Assembly: GCA_022842065.1 (NCBI GenBank) | Contig: JALHQH010000012.1 | Span: forward strand, 62,001 to 126,000 | Direction: 5' to 3' | From: Caldilineaceae bacterium | Lineage (GTDB): Bacteria > Chloroflexota > Anaerolineae > Caldilineales > Caldilineaceae | Length of the DNA: 64,000 nucleotides | Shown: piece after piece, positions 32,858-42,391 of the stretch | Position numbering within the stretch: the stretch's first letter is position 1 | Layout of the letters: every line of letters starts with the position of its first letter | Made by a program: the position numbers and the translations under genes | Notes under the pieces: generated by a model | What the model was told of the DNA's origin: nothing | The model's database searches: none | The model's input: only the letters and a program-made list of their open reading frames with translations

Positions 32858-34909
32858 ATGATCCAACGTCGTCTGCGTCGCCCCCGTTTCTTGGTGCCAG
32901 GATTCGGTTTACTGCTGGGCCTTGCTGGCCTCGGCACATTGCTGGCGCTGGGCGCTGCCGGTACCCAACCCGTCTATGCTGAGTCAACTGGTGGGGTGGA
33001 CTGTGTCGCGCGCAGCCAACTGGGGCAAGCGACCCTCTCCACCGCGATGAAAGCATTGTTGGGCGATGATCCGGCCGGGGACCAATTCAGTGACGCCACC
33101 GTCTTTGTGACCGATGAGTTGATTGTCGGCGCGACCACGACGGATATCGCCGCGGTGCGTACACTGGCAACCCAAGTTGGCATGCCCTTATCACCGGCCG
33201 GCACTACTCAGGTTGGCGACCTGACCTTGCAACGCTTTGTCATCAACGGCGATGCCGACACGCATACCCAATCCGTGCGCCGGCTGATCTGCGAAGTGGT
33301 ACAGCGCCAGCAGGGGGGCACGCTCAGCGCGACGGCTTATGTTGAACCAAATTACCGCACCTCGGCCAGCCAATGGTGGGGGGCCGGCAGCCGCTGGCGT
33401 GATGACAGCCTCAGCCAGTACATGACGGAGCACGCCAACGAGACGGTGACCAACTTTGCCGCCTATGAAAATCAATGGGCTTGGGGCGCGGCGGGGATCA
33501 ACCTGCGGGTCAACAACACACGGACGGTTGACGAAACCGGGGCCGGCACGCGCGTCGTGATCTTCGACAGTTCGCCCTTCGACGCCTCTGGCCGGTTTAC
33601 CATGACCGCCATCGCCAATGGGATCGAGACCCCGCTCTTTGGGCTGCAAACCGTTGACCGCCTACCCCAAGATAGTTTTGCCAACAGTGCTTTCCCGGAT
33701 CACGGGCCTTATGTGGCGGGACTGGTTCATGCCGTCGCCCCGGCGGCTGAACTGGAGTTGGTGCGGGTGCTGAACAATGACAACGGCCGTGGTACGCTCT
33801 TTGACCTGCTGGTTGCCCTCCAGGAGTTCTATGATCGCAACAGCAACAGCACAACGCTTGATCTACATGGCACAGTAATGAACATGAGCATCGGCGTCCA
33901 CCACCCGCTGACTGCGACCTTCTCTTCACTGGGGGTGACTGACACCTTTGGCCTGCCCAGCGAAGTGCTCTCGCTCAAACAGGTGCTGCGGTATGGCTAT
34001 GATCACGGTGCGGTGATTGTGGCGGCCGCGGGCAACGACTTTGCCTTTGGACAGGACGATTCACCCTGGTCCGAAGCCCCAGCGGCCTATGATTTCGTGA
34101 TCAGCGTCGGTGGCAGCACCAACGGCGGCGCCCGTTCCTGCTTCTCCAACAATGGCGAACTCTTTGCCCCGGCGGGTGACGGGGCGGACAGCGACTGCTC
34201 CGGCCCACCGACCCAGGAGTGTGTGACCAATCCAACGCGCTGCCTCGTCAGCGTGATCCACGAGGAGCAGGTCACCACCAATGCCGGCTTTGGCTACTGG
34301 GTCGGCTCCTCCTTTGCCGCGCCGCAGGTGAGTGGGCTGGCCGCGCTGGTGCTGGGGGCGCTCGATGGGGAAAGCGCGCACGCTGCTGGACAAGCCACCG
34401 CCATTCCACCTCGCAAGATCGCGGCGGTGCTCGGCTGTGGCACCGAAACTGGCAGTGGTGCTGGTGCCGTCAAGGTGATTGATGTGGCGAAAGCACTCAG
34501 CCCCACCTGTCTGGCATTGGGGGCCTTTACCCCTGGCCAGATCCGCTTTACCAGCAGCACGGCGAGCGTCTTTGAGACGGCCAGCGCGATCACACTCACG
34601 GTGGAACGGATCAACGGCAGCGATGGCAATGTGCGGCTCAGTGCGAATACCTTTGACGGCACGGCAGCCCCTGGTCAGGATTATCCCGCCACCTCCCTCA
34701 ACGTTGACTTTGCTGATGGTGTTACCACTCAGCAAATCTCAATCCCAATTTTCGATGATGCGTTGACCGAAGCACCGGAAACCTTTATCGTGCGCCTCGG
34801 CACCGTCTTCAGCGGCCAAGCCACCACTATCGAGCCAAAGGAAGTGCTGGTGACGATCATCGACGATGAAAGCACCTTGTTTACCTACGTGCCCTTTGTG
34901 CTGCGCTAG
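32858..34909 (+). CDS. Secreted subtilisin-like serine protease with Calx-beta domain
   Basis: A 683-residue S8 peptidase. Signal helix FGLLLGLAGLGTLLALGAAG, then a propeptide-like region to about residue 190. The catalytic triad is visible: D237 (VVIFDSSPF), H282 (DHGPYVAGLVH) and S485 (GSSFAAPQVSG), with the oxyanion Asn in VAAAGND. Residues 560-675 form a Calx-beta domain (IRFTSSTASVFETASAITLTVERINGSDG...APGQDYPATS...IFDDALTEAPETF). The chain ends FTYVPFVLR, the C-terminal motif shared with other exported proteins. AAAGGAG precedes the ATG. It follows the CHAT gene and may be part of the same regulon. Confidence 0.9.
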   Translation: MIQRRLRRPRFLVPGFGLLLGLAGLGTLLALGAAGTQPVYAESTGGVDCVARSQLGQATLSTAMKALLGDDPAGDQFSDATVFVTDELIVGATTTDIAAVRTLATQVGMPLSPAGTTQVGDLTLQRFVINGDADTHTQSVRRLICEVVQRQQGGTLSATAYVEPNYRTSASQWWGAGSRWRDDSLSQYMTEHANETVTNFAAYENQWAWGAAGINLRVNNTRTVDETGAGTRVVIFDSSPFDASGRFTMTAIANGIETPLFGLQTVDRLPQDSFANSAFPDHGPYVAGLVHAVAPAAELELVRVLNNDNGRGTLFDLLVALQEFYDRNSNSTTLDLHGTVMNMSIGVHHPLTATFSSLGVTDTFGLPSEVLSLKQVLRYGYDHGAVIVAAAGNDFAFGQDDSPWSEAPAAYDFVISVGGSTNGGARSCFSNNGELFAPAGDGADSDCSGPPTQECVTNPTRCLVSVIHEEQVTTNAGFGYWVGSSFAAPQVSGLAALVLGALDGESAHAAGQATAIPPRKIAAVLGCGTETGSGAGAVKVIDVAKALSPTCLALGAFTPGQIRFTSSTASVFETASAITLTVERINGSDGNVRLSANTFDGTAAPGQDYPATSLNVDFADGVTTQQISIPIFDDALTEAPETFIVRLGTVFSGQATTIEPKEVLVTIIDDESTLFTYVPFVLR

Positions 34910-34983
34910 GATTGAAATTCTAGCCTGTTGCACCAAACCGAACCCTGTCCCATCGGGACACCTGACCTTAGAAAGGAAGAAGT

Positions 34984-37900
34984 ATGTCGCGAATCATCTC
35001 AAACGGTTGGCGGTTGCTGCTGCTCATCCTGATCATCGCTGCGCTGATCGTGCCGGCCGCACCCCCTGTTTATGCCGAAAGCAACGCCCCGCTCGATACG
35101 CCTACGCCATTCGCCACCGCTTATGTTGAGCAGTGGTCGGTCGGCAATGGGCTGGCCTATTGGGCCTATAGCTGTTTCGCCGATGAATTTGTCTCGACTG
35201 CCGGTCTCGACCGCAAACCGACCGCTGGTGGTACGCCGCGCACCATCGAAAGAATCGATGACTTCGCGCGCTGCATCACCTATCTCAACCAACTCAGCGC
35301 GGCCGATGGTCTCTATTACTATGATAACTCGCAAAGTCGCATTGCGCGGATGCCTTTGAGTGAGCCTTATACCGCCCAGTCGGTGAAAGCGTTGGTCGGT
35401 AACCAGCAACCGGCGAGCGGCAAAAGTTTGGTCGAGGCGAATGGCTATCTCTACTGGATTGGTTTCCAGCAGATTGCACGTACGTTGAAAAATGGCAGTG
35501 GCCCGGTGGAAACTGTGGCTACCATCAGCAGTGGCCTCATCAGCGATTTCATGGTCGTTGGCAACACCGTCTACTGGACCGACGATGGCGGCATCCATAC
35601 CATTTCGATTAACTGCGCGACCTTGCCTTGCATCGATACTTTGGGCAAGATTCGCACGTTTAACAGCGCGACACGGGGGGCAGGTTTAGTCTACCGCGTG
35701 GTCGATACCGGCCCGATTGCCATCCGTGGCCCCATTCTCTATTGGGTAGAGCGCAATACTTCGGCGCCCTTTATCTATAAGATCCGCAACTGTCCGCTTG
35801 GCCCCTTTGCCATTAGCTGTGACGATCCAGTGATCGGGCCGGGGAGCGTCGGCGCTGCGGAAGTCGCCGCGGTCGGCACCTTCTACACCGCAACCACGAA
35901 CTGGCTCATCGGTAACCCGCTCCTGGTCAACGGTAATCTCTACTGGACCGAACGTGATATCAGCTCGGTGAACAGCAATACTGGGGATATCAAACGCAAG
36001 GCGATCACCGCGAACGAAGCCACCCCGGCGGACACAATTGCCACCAATCAAGCCAATCTTGATGGTCGGCTCTTTGTCGCCAATGATACGCTTTTCTTTG
36101 CGCGCATCAACAATAACAATACCGGCATCTATACGCTGTCGCTTAATGCCAGTGCCATCACGCGCGACTTTGAGGCGACCGCCCTGGAAGTGACCCAGGG
36201 TATTCAGAATCTGGCCAATAATACGCCACTCGTCGCCGCCAAACCCACTTATGTACGGGCCTACGGCAAACAATTGGCCGGCCCCAGCGCCCCCAATGTG
36301 GAAGCGCGCCTTTTTGGGATCAAGAACGATGTTTCACTGCCCGGTTCCCCCTTACAACCAGTCAATGGTGCACGCGCATTGTCCACCGGTGGCAGCTTTG
36401 ACCGTGCCCGCCTGAATGACAGTTGGTATTTCCTGCTGCCGCCGAGTTGGATCGCCGCCGGCAACGTGATGCTCACCCTGGAGATCGATGGCCGCCAGAT
36501 CCACACCGACCCGAACCGTGGCAATAATCGTTTGACCCAGAATGTCAACTTCCAGAACCAGCCGCCGGTCTGTGTTTGGACGGTGCCGGTGCGTACCCAT
36601 ACACCCAAACCTTCCACCACCGACCCCAACTTCTGGTCGATGGTCAGCCAATTCAATCGCCGCTGGCCGGTGCCCGACACCTGGATCTACCGTGATACCA
36701 GTCCGGTCGAAGAGTTGCAGGTCTGCTGGGCCGGCCCCTTCCCCTATCCATGCTACGGCCCCTATGAGCTGGAAGATGGCTGGGGCATCACCAATGGCCC
36801 GCCGGACCGCGACAAGGTGATCATCTCACTCTGGACGCGTGCCCAACTCTCCTTCAACCCGGATGCCTGTGATGACATTGGTGCGCCGGTCCACTTTATG
36901 GGCATGGTCCATCCCGATGCCAACAATGGTGGCGCCTCCGGCTATGCCAGCACCGTCAGCAACCAATCATGGGTGCAACTGCCCGATCACTTTCCGAACC
37001 CGATGCCTGTGAAATGGAACAGCATGCGCGAGGGCAGCACCATGGCGCAGGAACTGGCCCATAACGATGGCCGCAAACATGTCAACTGTGGCAATCCCGA
37101 CAACATTGACAATAGCTATCCCTACCCGCCCTGTCAGATCGCCAACGTGGGTGCGGACAGTTACTACGGCTTTGATGTGGCAAGCCTATCGCCGATTCGT
37201 CCCAATGAGACGGCCGATTTCATGTCCTATTCATTCCGCAGTTGGGTCAGCGACTATACCTGGCGCGCGCTCATGAACAGCTTTCTGACCGCCAACGTCA
37301 CTGGCGCCTCCCCAGTCGCCAAGGTCGGGGGCGATAGCGTCTTTGTCAGCGGGTTGGTTGATACCGAAAATAACCGCGGCGAAGTGAGCACAGTGCTCGT
37401 TCTGCCCGGTGCCTCTGTCCCGTTGAGCACCCGTCGTGCCCTGGCGTTGCAGGTTGCCAACAGTGGCGAGCATAGCGCTCCCCATGCCACCTTCAAGTTG
37501 CGCTTCCTCGACGCGGGCGGCACCCTACTGCTCGAGCGCACTTTGACGCTGATCCACATGGATGACCATACAGCGGATGGGGCGTCGGCCCTCTTCAGTG
37601 ATCTCTTCCCCGTGCCAACCGGTACGGTGGCGACCGTGCAACTGCTGGCGGACGAGACGGTAATCGACACCATCACCCCCGGTGCGGCGCTGCCGACCGC
37701 GACCATTAGCCAGCCGGCCGCCGGCACCACCGTGGCCGATACCCTCACCATTCAATGGCAGGCCGATGACGCTGACGAAACCGATCAACTCTCCTTCACG
37801 GTGCAATACAGCCATGATGGCGGCACCAAGTGGCACACACTGGTCACCAACTATCCGAGTTCACCAGCGAAAAGTTACACGTTGACCTTTGATGACCTTG

Positions 37901-39390
37901 GTGGTTTGCAGGGGAGCGCGCCCAACGCCGCCCTGATTCGGGTGCTGGCCAGCGATGGCTTTAACACCACGATTGCCACTTCGGAGGCTTTCACGGTGCA
38001 AAATCGCAAGCCCGAACCGGCGATCCTGGTCCCTGGCCCCGGCCAGAACTTTGCCGCCGGCACGCCAATCGGTCTACAAGGTCAGGCCACTGACCCCGAA
38101 GATGGTGGGTTGAGCGGTAACGCCCTCACCTGGGCGGTTGATGGGCTCACGGTTGGCCAGGGTGGTGCCGTCGATGCCGCCGGCTTGGCACCCGGCACCC
38201 ACACCGTCGTGCTCAGCGCGACCGACTCGATCAGCAACAGCGGCGCAGTCAGCGTTGACTTTACGATTGCCCCGCTTGGCATTGGCCTCGCCAAGACACT
38301 GCCGACCCTTGATGGTTTCTGTGAAGATGAGAGCTACGCCACCGGCACCGCATTGCAACTCCAGCCTTATGGCGATGGCAGCCAAGGTACGGTGCGTCTG
38401 CTGCGCACGGCTGACCACCTTTATGCCTGTTTCTCCGGGCTACCCAAAGGGTCAACCACCCCTGGTGCCTTTGTCGGCCTGCGCATTGACGCCAATCATA
38501 GCCGCGATCCGCTGGCGCAGAGTGATGACTATGGTTTCTTTGTCGGCGAAGATGGCGATGTCTCTAGCTTGGCCGGTGACGGCGCTGGTGGCTTTACTGC
38601 TGTTGGACCAGAAGGTCTGGCCGGTCAGATCAGCGCCAGCGCGAACAGTTGGAGTGCTGAGCTGCGCATCGACCAGGCGACAATTGGTGGCTGGGGCCAT
38701 CTGGTTGGCCTGAATGCCGGCCATTACGCGGTTGGTGCCCAGGGTGATGATTATCTCTGGCCCTACACCACACTTTTGAATAACCCAGCCACCTGGGCGA
38801 CCACGGCTCTGGGTGTCCAGCCAACGATCACCGCGCTCGATCCCCTCACGGCTACCGTTAGTAGCAGCGCCTTTACGATGACGGTCAGCGGCAGTGGTTT
38901 CATCAGCGGCACCAAGGTGCTCTGGGCTGGCGCCGAAGTGCCGACCACCTTTGTTGACGAAGGGCAGCTGATTGCCGATGTCGGCACCGGTCAACTGAGC
39001 AGCGCTGGCGCAAAGCCGGTCACTGCCCGCACAGCGGATAACTTCGCTTCCAACGCCATCCCCTTCCAGGTCGAAGCTGCTGCTCCGGTGGTCACCACGC
39101 TGATACCCAGCAGTCTCACCGCTGGCCGCGGAACGACCACCCTTACCGTCAACGGTAACAACTTCAGCGCCGATGCCCAGGTGCTCTGGAATGGGACAGG
39201 GTTGACCACGCAATTTGTCAGCGCCACGCAGGTAAAGGTGCAACTGACCGCCGATCTGGTGGACCAGGGCCAGACGGTCGGTGTGGCCGTGCGCAATGGG
39301 TCACCGGATCCGGCCATCTCGAATGCCGCGGTCTTTGAAGTGCTGCCGCAGCTGGAGGAGTCGATCTATCTGCCGATGATTCAGCGGTAG
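34984..39390 (+). CDS. Giant secreted multidomain protein with zincin-like and IPT/TIG domains
   Basis: A 1468-residue exported protein with signal helix LLLLILIIAALIVPAAPPVYA. Residues 40-390 form a propeller-like domain (GLYYYDNSQSRIARMPL; NLYWTERDISSVN). Residues 400-790 contain a metalloprotease-like region with Q689-E-L-A-H693-N-D-G-R-K-H699, which is the metzincin pattern HExxHxxGxxH with the first His replaced by Gln. Ig/fibronectin-like domains, a DOMON-like segment (GFCEDESYATGTALQL) and two IPT/TIG domains follow. It ends SIYLPMIQR. It lies 74 bases after the subtilase gene. GAAAGGAAG precedes the ATG. Confidence 0.8.
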   Translation: MSRIISNGWRLLLLILIIAALIVPAAPPVYAESNAPLDTPTPFATAYVEQWSVGNGLAYWAYSCFADEFVSTAGLDRKPTAGGTPRTIERIDDFARCITYLNQLSAADGLYYYDNSQSRIARMPLSEPYTAQSVKALVGNQQPASGKSLVEANGYLYWIGFQQIARTLKNGSGPVETVATISSGLISDFMVVGNTVYWTDDGGIHTISINCATLPCIDTLGKIRTFNSATRGAGLVYRVVDTGPIAIRGPILYWVERNTSAPFIYKIRNCPLGPFAISCDDPVIGPGSVGAAEVAAVGTFYTATTNWLIGNPLLVNGNLYWTERDISSVNSNTGDIKRKAITANEATPADTIATNQANLDGRLFVANDTLFFARINNNNTGIYTLSLNASAITRDFEATALEVTQGIQNLANNTPLVAAKPTYVRAYGKQLAGPSAPNVEARLFGIKNDVSLPGSPLQPVNGARALSTGGSFDRARLNDSWYFLLPPSWIAAGNVMLTLEIDGRQIHTDPNRGNNRLTQNVNFQNQPPVCVWTVPVRTHTPKPSTTDPNFWSMVSQFNRRWPVPDTWIYRDTSPVEELQVCWAGPFPYPCYGPYELEDGWGITNGPPDRDKVIISLWTRAQLSFNPDACDDIGAPVHFMGMVHPDANNGGASGYASTVSNQSWVQLPDHFPNPMPVKWNSMREGSTMAQELAHNDGRKHVNCGNPDNIDNSYPYPPCQIANVGADSYYGFDVASLSPIRPNETADFMSYSFRSWVSDYTWRALMNSFLTANVTGASPVAKVGGDSVFVSGLVDTENNRGEVSTVLVLPGASVPLSTRRALALQVANSGEHSAPHATFKLRFLDAGGTLLLERTLTLIHMDDHTADGASALFSDLFPVPTGTVATVQLLADETVIDTITPGAALPTATISQPAAGTTVADTLTIQWQADDADETDQLSFTVQYSHDGGTKWHTLVTNYPSSPAKSYTLTFDDLGGLQGSAPNAALIRVLASDGFNTTIATSEAFTVQNRKPEPAILVPGPGQNFAAGTPIGLQGQATDPEDGGLSGNALTWAVDGLTVGQGGAVDAAGLAPGTHTVVLSATDSISNSGAVSVDFTIAPLGIGLAKTLPTLDGFCEDESYATGTALQLQPYGDGSQGTVRLLRTADHLYACFSGLPKGSTTPGAFVGLRIDANHSRDPLAQSDDYGFFVGEDGDVSSLAGDGAGGFTAVGPEGLAGQISASANSWSAELRIDQATIGGWGHLVGLNAGHYAVGAQGDDYLWPYTTLLNNPATWATTALGVQPTITALDPLTATVSSSAFTMTVSGSGFISGTKVLWAGAEVPTTFVDEGQLIADVGTGQLSSAGAKPVTARTADNFASNAIPFQVEAAAPVVTTLIPSSLTAGRGTTTLTVNGNNFSADAQVLWNGTGLTTQFVSATQVKVQLTADLVDQGQTVGVAVRNGSPDPAISNAAVFEVLPQLEESIYLPMIQR

Positions 39391-39402
39391 CAGTAAACTT
39401 TT

Positions 39403-39432
39403 CGTAGAGGCACGGCATGCCGTGCCTCTACG
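39403..39432. repeat. 30-bp perfect palindrome (GGCATGCC centre)
   Basis: CGTAGAGGCACGGCA and its exact complement with no loop. It belongs to the same family as 22715-22768. Confidence 0.8.
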
Positions 39433-39503
39433 ATAGGTTCGCTTCATTGCTCCTCTGTTTGAACATAGGAACAGAGCAATTTTATCAGTTAGCGATAAGT
39501 GCC

Positions 39504-39857
39504 TCAAAAACCATCTGGATTCAATAACAAATGAATCCCTTCAATAATTTGCTGGACTCTCTGCCCGGAAAGTGTTCCAATTTTGTCAACAAGATCGCGC
39601 TTGTCGACCGTCAGCAGTTGAGAAATATTTACTACACTGGCTCTAGGCAAGTTCGCCTCGCCCTGCGCTAACCGTACATTGCCCGGCGCTTCGGCGCGCA
39701 CTAAGCTCGATGTAATCGCACAAACGACAACGGTATCGATTCGACTATAGTTAAATGTATTATTCTGAACCACGACATAGGGACGACGATAGCCAGGGTC
39801 AGTCCCATAGGATTGGCTGAACTCGATCCAGAAGAGATCTCCTTGTTCAATTACCAT
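39504..39857 (-). CDS. mazF: MazF/PemK-type toxin, mRNA interferase
   Basis: A 117-residue toxin of the MazF/PemK family, which cleaves mRNA at short sequences. The N-terminal GDLFWIEFSQSYGTDPGYRRPYVVVQNN carries the conserved G-x-RP-VVV core. TVVVCAITSSLVRAEAPGNVRL and SVVNISQLLTVDKRDLVDKIGTLS complete the fold. Its gene overlaps the antitoxin gene by 7 bases, the usual arrangement of a coupled toxin-antitoxin pair. Confidence 0.93.
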   Translation of the reverse strand: MVIEQGDLFWIEFSQSYGTDPGYRRPYVVVQNNTFNYSRIDTVVVCAITSSLVRAEAPGNVRLAQGEANLPRASVVNISQLLTVDKRDLVDKIGTLSGQRVQQIIEGIHLLLNPDGF

Positions 39858-40105
39858 GCTTCATCCACCACAAGTTTTTGATGGTACTGCTTTATTGCCC
39901 GTTTCGCCGCTTCCTCTTCCGCTGTGGGACCATCGTTGTAGACTTCGTTGAGTTTCTCAAAGATTTTTTGTTGCTCACGCCGTTTGATGAATTCTTGCAG
40001 CGCCGTTGCAATAACACGGCTGCGCGACATCTCAAGCTCTCGCATCAGCTCCTCTACTTGTTCAAACAAATCATTATCCAGTGAAATCGCAGTTTTAACT
40101 GTCAT
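39851..40105 (-). CDS. Ribbon-helix-helix antitoxin
   Basis: An 84-residue antitoxin for the downstream MazF-like toxin. The N-terminal MTVKTAISLDNDLFEQVEELMRELEMSRSRVIATALQEFIKRRE is a ribbon-helix-helix DNA-binding domain. The acidic C-terminal tail (NDGPTAEEEAAKRAI) should wrap the toxin. AGGAGA precedes the ATG. An inverted repeat spanning the promoter lies upstream and is the likely site of autorepression. Confidence 0.92.
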   Translation of the reverse strand: MTVKTAISLDNDLFEQVEELMRELEMSRSRVIATALQEFIKRREQQKIFEKLNEVYNDGPTAEEEAAKRAIKQYHQKLVVDEAW

Positions 40106-40146
40106 GAAGGTGTCTCCTATTTGGTTCTTATAAGTATGTCAATGAA

Positions 40147-40175
40147 TTATACCATCAGTAGGCAATATGGTATAA
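40147..40175 (-). promoter_or_regulatory. Toxin-antitoxin operator and promoter
   Basis: TTATACCAT and ATGGTATAA form a perfect 9-bp inverted repeat with an 11-base spacer. Read on the minus strand, one arm contains an extended -10 (TGG-TATAAT), so binding would block transcription. Confidence 0.65.
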
Positions 40176-40416
40176 ACTACGGTGATAGCTGGATTTGTTA
40201 TGTCAATTTGTCCTGAATGGGTGCATTGTGCTTCTTGTGCGCGATCAAGTATAATACCTACCGCTACAAACATCGACGAGACAAATCTGCGCGCAGCTGC
40301 GAAATCTGCGTTCTATGTTAGTTCGTTTGAACCACAGCTGCGTTGGATAGTTACCCATTTCCTATCAAGTTTACCCAGTTTTTCCTACCACTCACGCCCA
40401 AATAAAGGTCTACACC

Positions 40417-41466
40417 ATGCTCGAAGGTCACATTAATCTGTACAGCGACACCCAAACACGCCCCACGCCTGCCATGCTGGAAATGATGGTAGAAGCCAAA
40501 GTGGGCGATGAACAACATGGGCTTGATCCCTCGGTGAATGAGCTCTGTGCCCGCACTGCCGAACTGCTGGGCAAGGAAGCCGCGCTCTTTTTACCCTCCG
40601 GCACCATGTGTAACGAGATCGCGATCCTCGTCCACTGCCGGCCCGGCGATGAGATCTATGCCCATGAGAGTGCCCACATCATCATCTCCGAGGGTGGTGG
40701 GCCGTCAGCGCTGTCCGGGGCCGGGATCTATGCCCTGCGCGGCGAACGGGGCATCTATAGCGCCGAGACTTTGCGCGCCAGTCTGCGCATCGAGAGCCGT
40801 TATACGCCCAAGCCGCGGCTGGTCGTCGTGGAGCAGACCGCCAATGCCGGTGGTGGTTCCGTCTGGACGTTAGGGGAAATCGAAGCGGTGGCCGCGGTCG
40901 CCAAGGAACGCAATCTGCTCATGCACATGGATGGGGCGCGCCTGTTTAATGCGGTGGTCGCCGCTGGGGTATCGGCCCGCCAATTCGCTGAACCCTTTGA
41001 CAGTGTCTGGATCGATCTAAGCAAAGGGTTGGGCTGCCCGATTGGCGGCGTTTTAGCCGGCTCGTATGAATTTGTTGAGGAAGCGTGGCGTTGGAAACAG
41101 CGCATCGGTGGCGCATTGCGGCAGGCCGGATTTCTGGCCGCGGCTGGGCTCTATGCGCTGGACCACAACATCGAACGCCTTGCCGACGATCATGCCAATG
41201 CCCAGCGTTTTGCTGAAATCGTGGCGCAATGCCCTGGTGTCCGCCTCACCCCGCCCCAGGTTGAGACCAACATTGTTTTTGTCGATGTCGCCGACGCCGG
41301 GTTGACCGCCATTGCCGTGCGTGACCGGCTGGAGGCACGCGGGGTCAACATCGGCGCGATGGGTGTCACCCGGCTGCGCGCGGTCACGCACCTGGATATT
41401 AGCCGGGCGCAGGCCGAAGAGGCGGGCCATGCCTTTGTGGAAGTGGTAAACGAACTGCGGGGGTAA
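40417..41466 (+). CDS. ltaE: Low-specificity L-threonine aldolase
   Basis: A 349-residue PLP enzyme that splits L-threonine or L-allo-threonine to glycine and acetaldehyde. Family features run in order: LYSDTQTRPTPAMLEMM, VGDEQHGLDPSVNEL, ALFLPSGTMCNEIAI, HESAHIIISEGGGPSALSG, HMDGARLFNA and the PLP lysine in WIDLSKGLGCPIGG (K203). Full family length. Upstream holds the divergent toxin-antitoxin promoter. A perfect palindrome follows and separates it from the convergent Uma2 gene. Confidence 0.94.
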   Translation: MLEGHINLYSDTQTRPTPAMLEMMVEAKVGDEQHGLDPSVNELCARTAELLGKEAALFLPSGTMCNEIAILVHCRPGDEIYAHESAHIIISEGGGPSALSGAGIYALRGERGIYSAETLRASLRIESRYTPKPRLVVVEQTANAGGGSVWTLGEIEAVAAVAKERNLLMHMDGARLFNAVVAAGVSARQFAEPFDSVWIDLSKGLGCPIGGVLAGSYEFVEEAWRWKQRIGGALRQAGFLAAAGLYALDHNIERLADDHANAQRFAEIVAQCPGVRLTPPQVETNIVFVDVADAGLTAIAVRDRLEARGVNIGAMGVTRLRAVTHLDISRAQAEEAGHAFVEVVNELRG

Positions 41467-41495
41467 GCCTGCAAATCGCCTTGCGTTGGGTAATG

Positions 41496-41531
41496 AATGG
41501 TAGCATCATGGCATGCCATGATGCTACCATT
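41496..41531. terminator. 36-bp perfect palindrome between convergent genes
   Basis: AATGGTAGCATCATGGCA followed by its exact complement, no loop. It is likely a bidirectional terminator and has the same GGCATGCC centre as the palindrome at 39403. Confidence 0.7.
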
Positions 41532-41534
41532 GTG

Positions 41535-42104
41535 TTATGCCAGTGGATTCAGGATATACCTTACATCGATTGCCACTTGCGGCATCACATTCGGGTGAAT
41601 CGTGTCGTCGGCAAAAAAGCGTTCACAAAGGCGATAGCCCTGCTTGGTCGGCACACTGTAGCATTCGATTGTTTGGTCGGGGAGGTTAACAATCCAAACT
41701 TCCCGGATCCCGGCTGCGGCATAAAGTGGTAACTTGGTTGCCTGGTCATATTGCAACGAAGAATCCGAGACTTCAATCAGTAATAACACATCGACAGGTG
41801 TTGGGCGACCGCGTGTGTAGTAGTCGTCGCGCGGGGCCAACAGAAAGACATCTGGTTCCGGTTGGGTGTGGCTGTGGATTGCGATTGGATTCTGAACGCT
41901 GATTAGGATGTCGTCCGCGACCTGGCGCGAGAGCGTTTTGGTTAAGCGGTCGACACAGGCCGCGTGAAGAATACCAGGTGGACTCATTTTTACTAATTGT
42001 CCTTCGATTAGTTCGATATGTTCATCTTCCGCCAAAATGCCAGCAGTAATCATCTGGTTTACATCATCAATCGTAAATTGGCGATGTTCGATTGTCATAG
42101 TCAT
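41535..42104 (-). CDS. Uma2 family (DUF820) endonuclease-like protein
   Basis: A 189-residue protein of the Uma2 family with a PD-(D/E)XK nuclease fold. Recognisable parts: FTIDDVNQMITAGILAEDEHIELIEGQLVKMSPPG, QPEPDVFLLAPRDDYY (catalytic Asp), DVLLLIEVSDSSLQYDQATKLPLYAAAGIREVWIVNL (E-x-x and K). These genes are numerous in Cyanobacteria and Chloroflexota and their biological role is unresolved. Confidence 0.93.
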   Translation of the reverse strand: MTMTIEHRQFTIDDVNQMITAGILAEDEHIELIEGQLVKMSPPGILHAACVDRLTKTLSRQVADDILISVQNPIAIHSHTQPEPDVFLLAPRDDYYTRGRPTPVDVLLLIEVSDSSLQYDQATKLPLYAAAGIREVWIVNLPDQTIECYSVPTKQGYRLCERFFADDTIHPNVMPQVAIDVRYILNPLA

Positions 42105-42154
42105 AATTGTTTACCCTGCTGAATTGTCACGGGTACATACACTGTCTGCGCCTG

Positions 42155-42388
42155 CTATCCTGCGCTTTTGCGCTCTGGACAGATAATATCGATCATAACG
42201 CCTTTTTCAAAAATGATGAAATGTTCATTGGTCGCGCTATCACCAAGCTGAAGACGCTTGCATTGACTCCTGGCTTTTGCCTCACGAATGGTATTTTCAA
42301 AGAAGTGTGACTGGTGACCGCAGTCACATTCATAGGATGACGGATGGATTTCACGCATATGTACAAATGCCTCCTTTGTGCTTGCCAC
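42155..42388 (-). CDS. Small conserved CxCGH protein
   Basis: A 77-residue protein with HPSSYECDCGHQSHFFENTIREAK, which looks like half of a zinc site, then RLQLGDSATNEHFIIFEKGVMIDIICPER. The motif order resembles small uncharacterised proteins of Cyanobacteria and Chloroflexota; function unknown. It starts 3 bases after the DinB gene stop on the same strand and probably shares its transcript. Confidence 0.65.
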   Translation of the reverse strand: MASTKEAFVHMREIHPSSYECDCGHQSHFFENTIREAKARSQCKRLQLGDSATNEHFIIFEKGVMIDIICPERKSAG

Positions 42389-42391
42389 GGC

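Noticed and set aside
38452..39243. Long antisense frame of 263 codons
   Set aside because: Shadow of the giant secreted protein; no domain.
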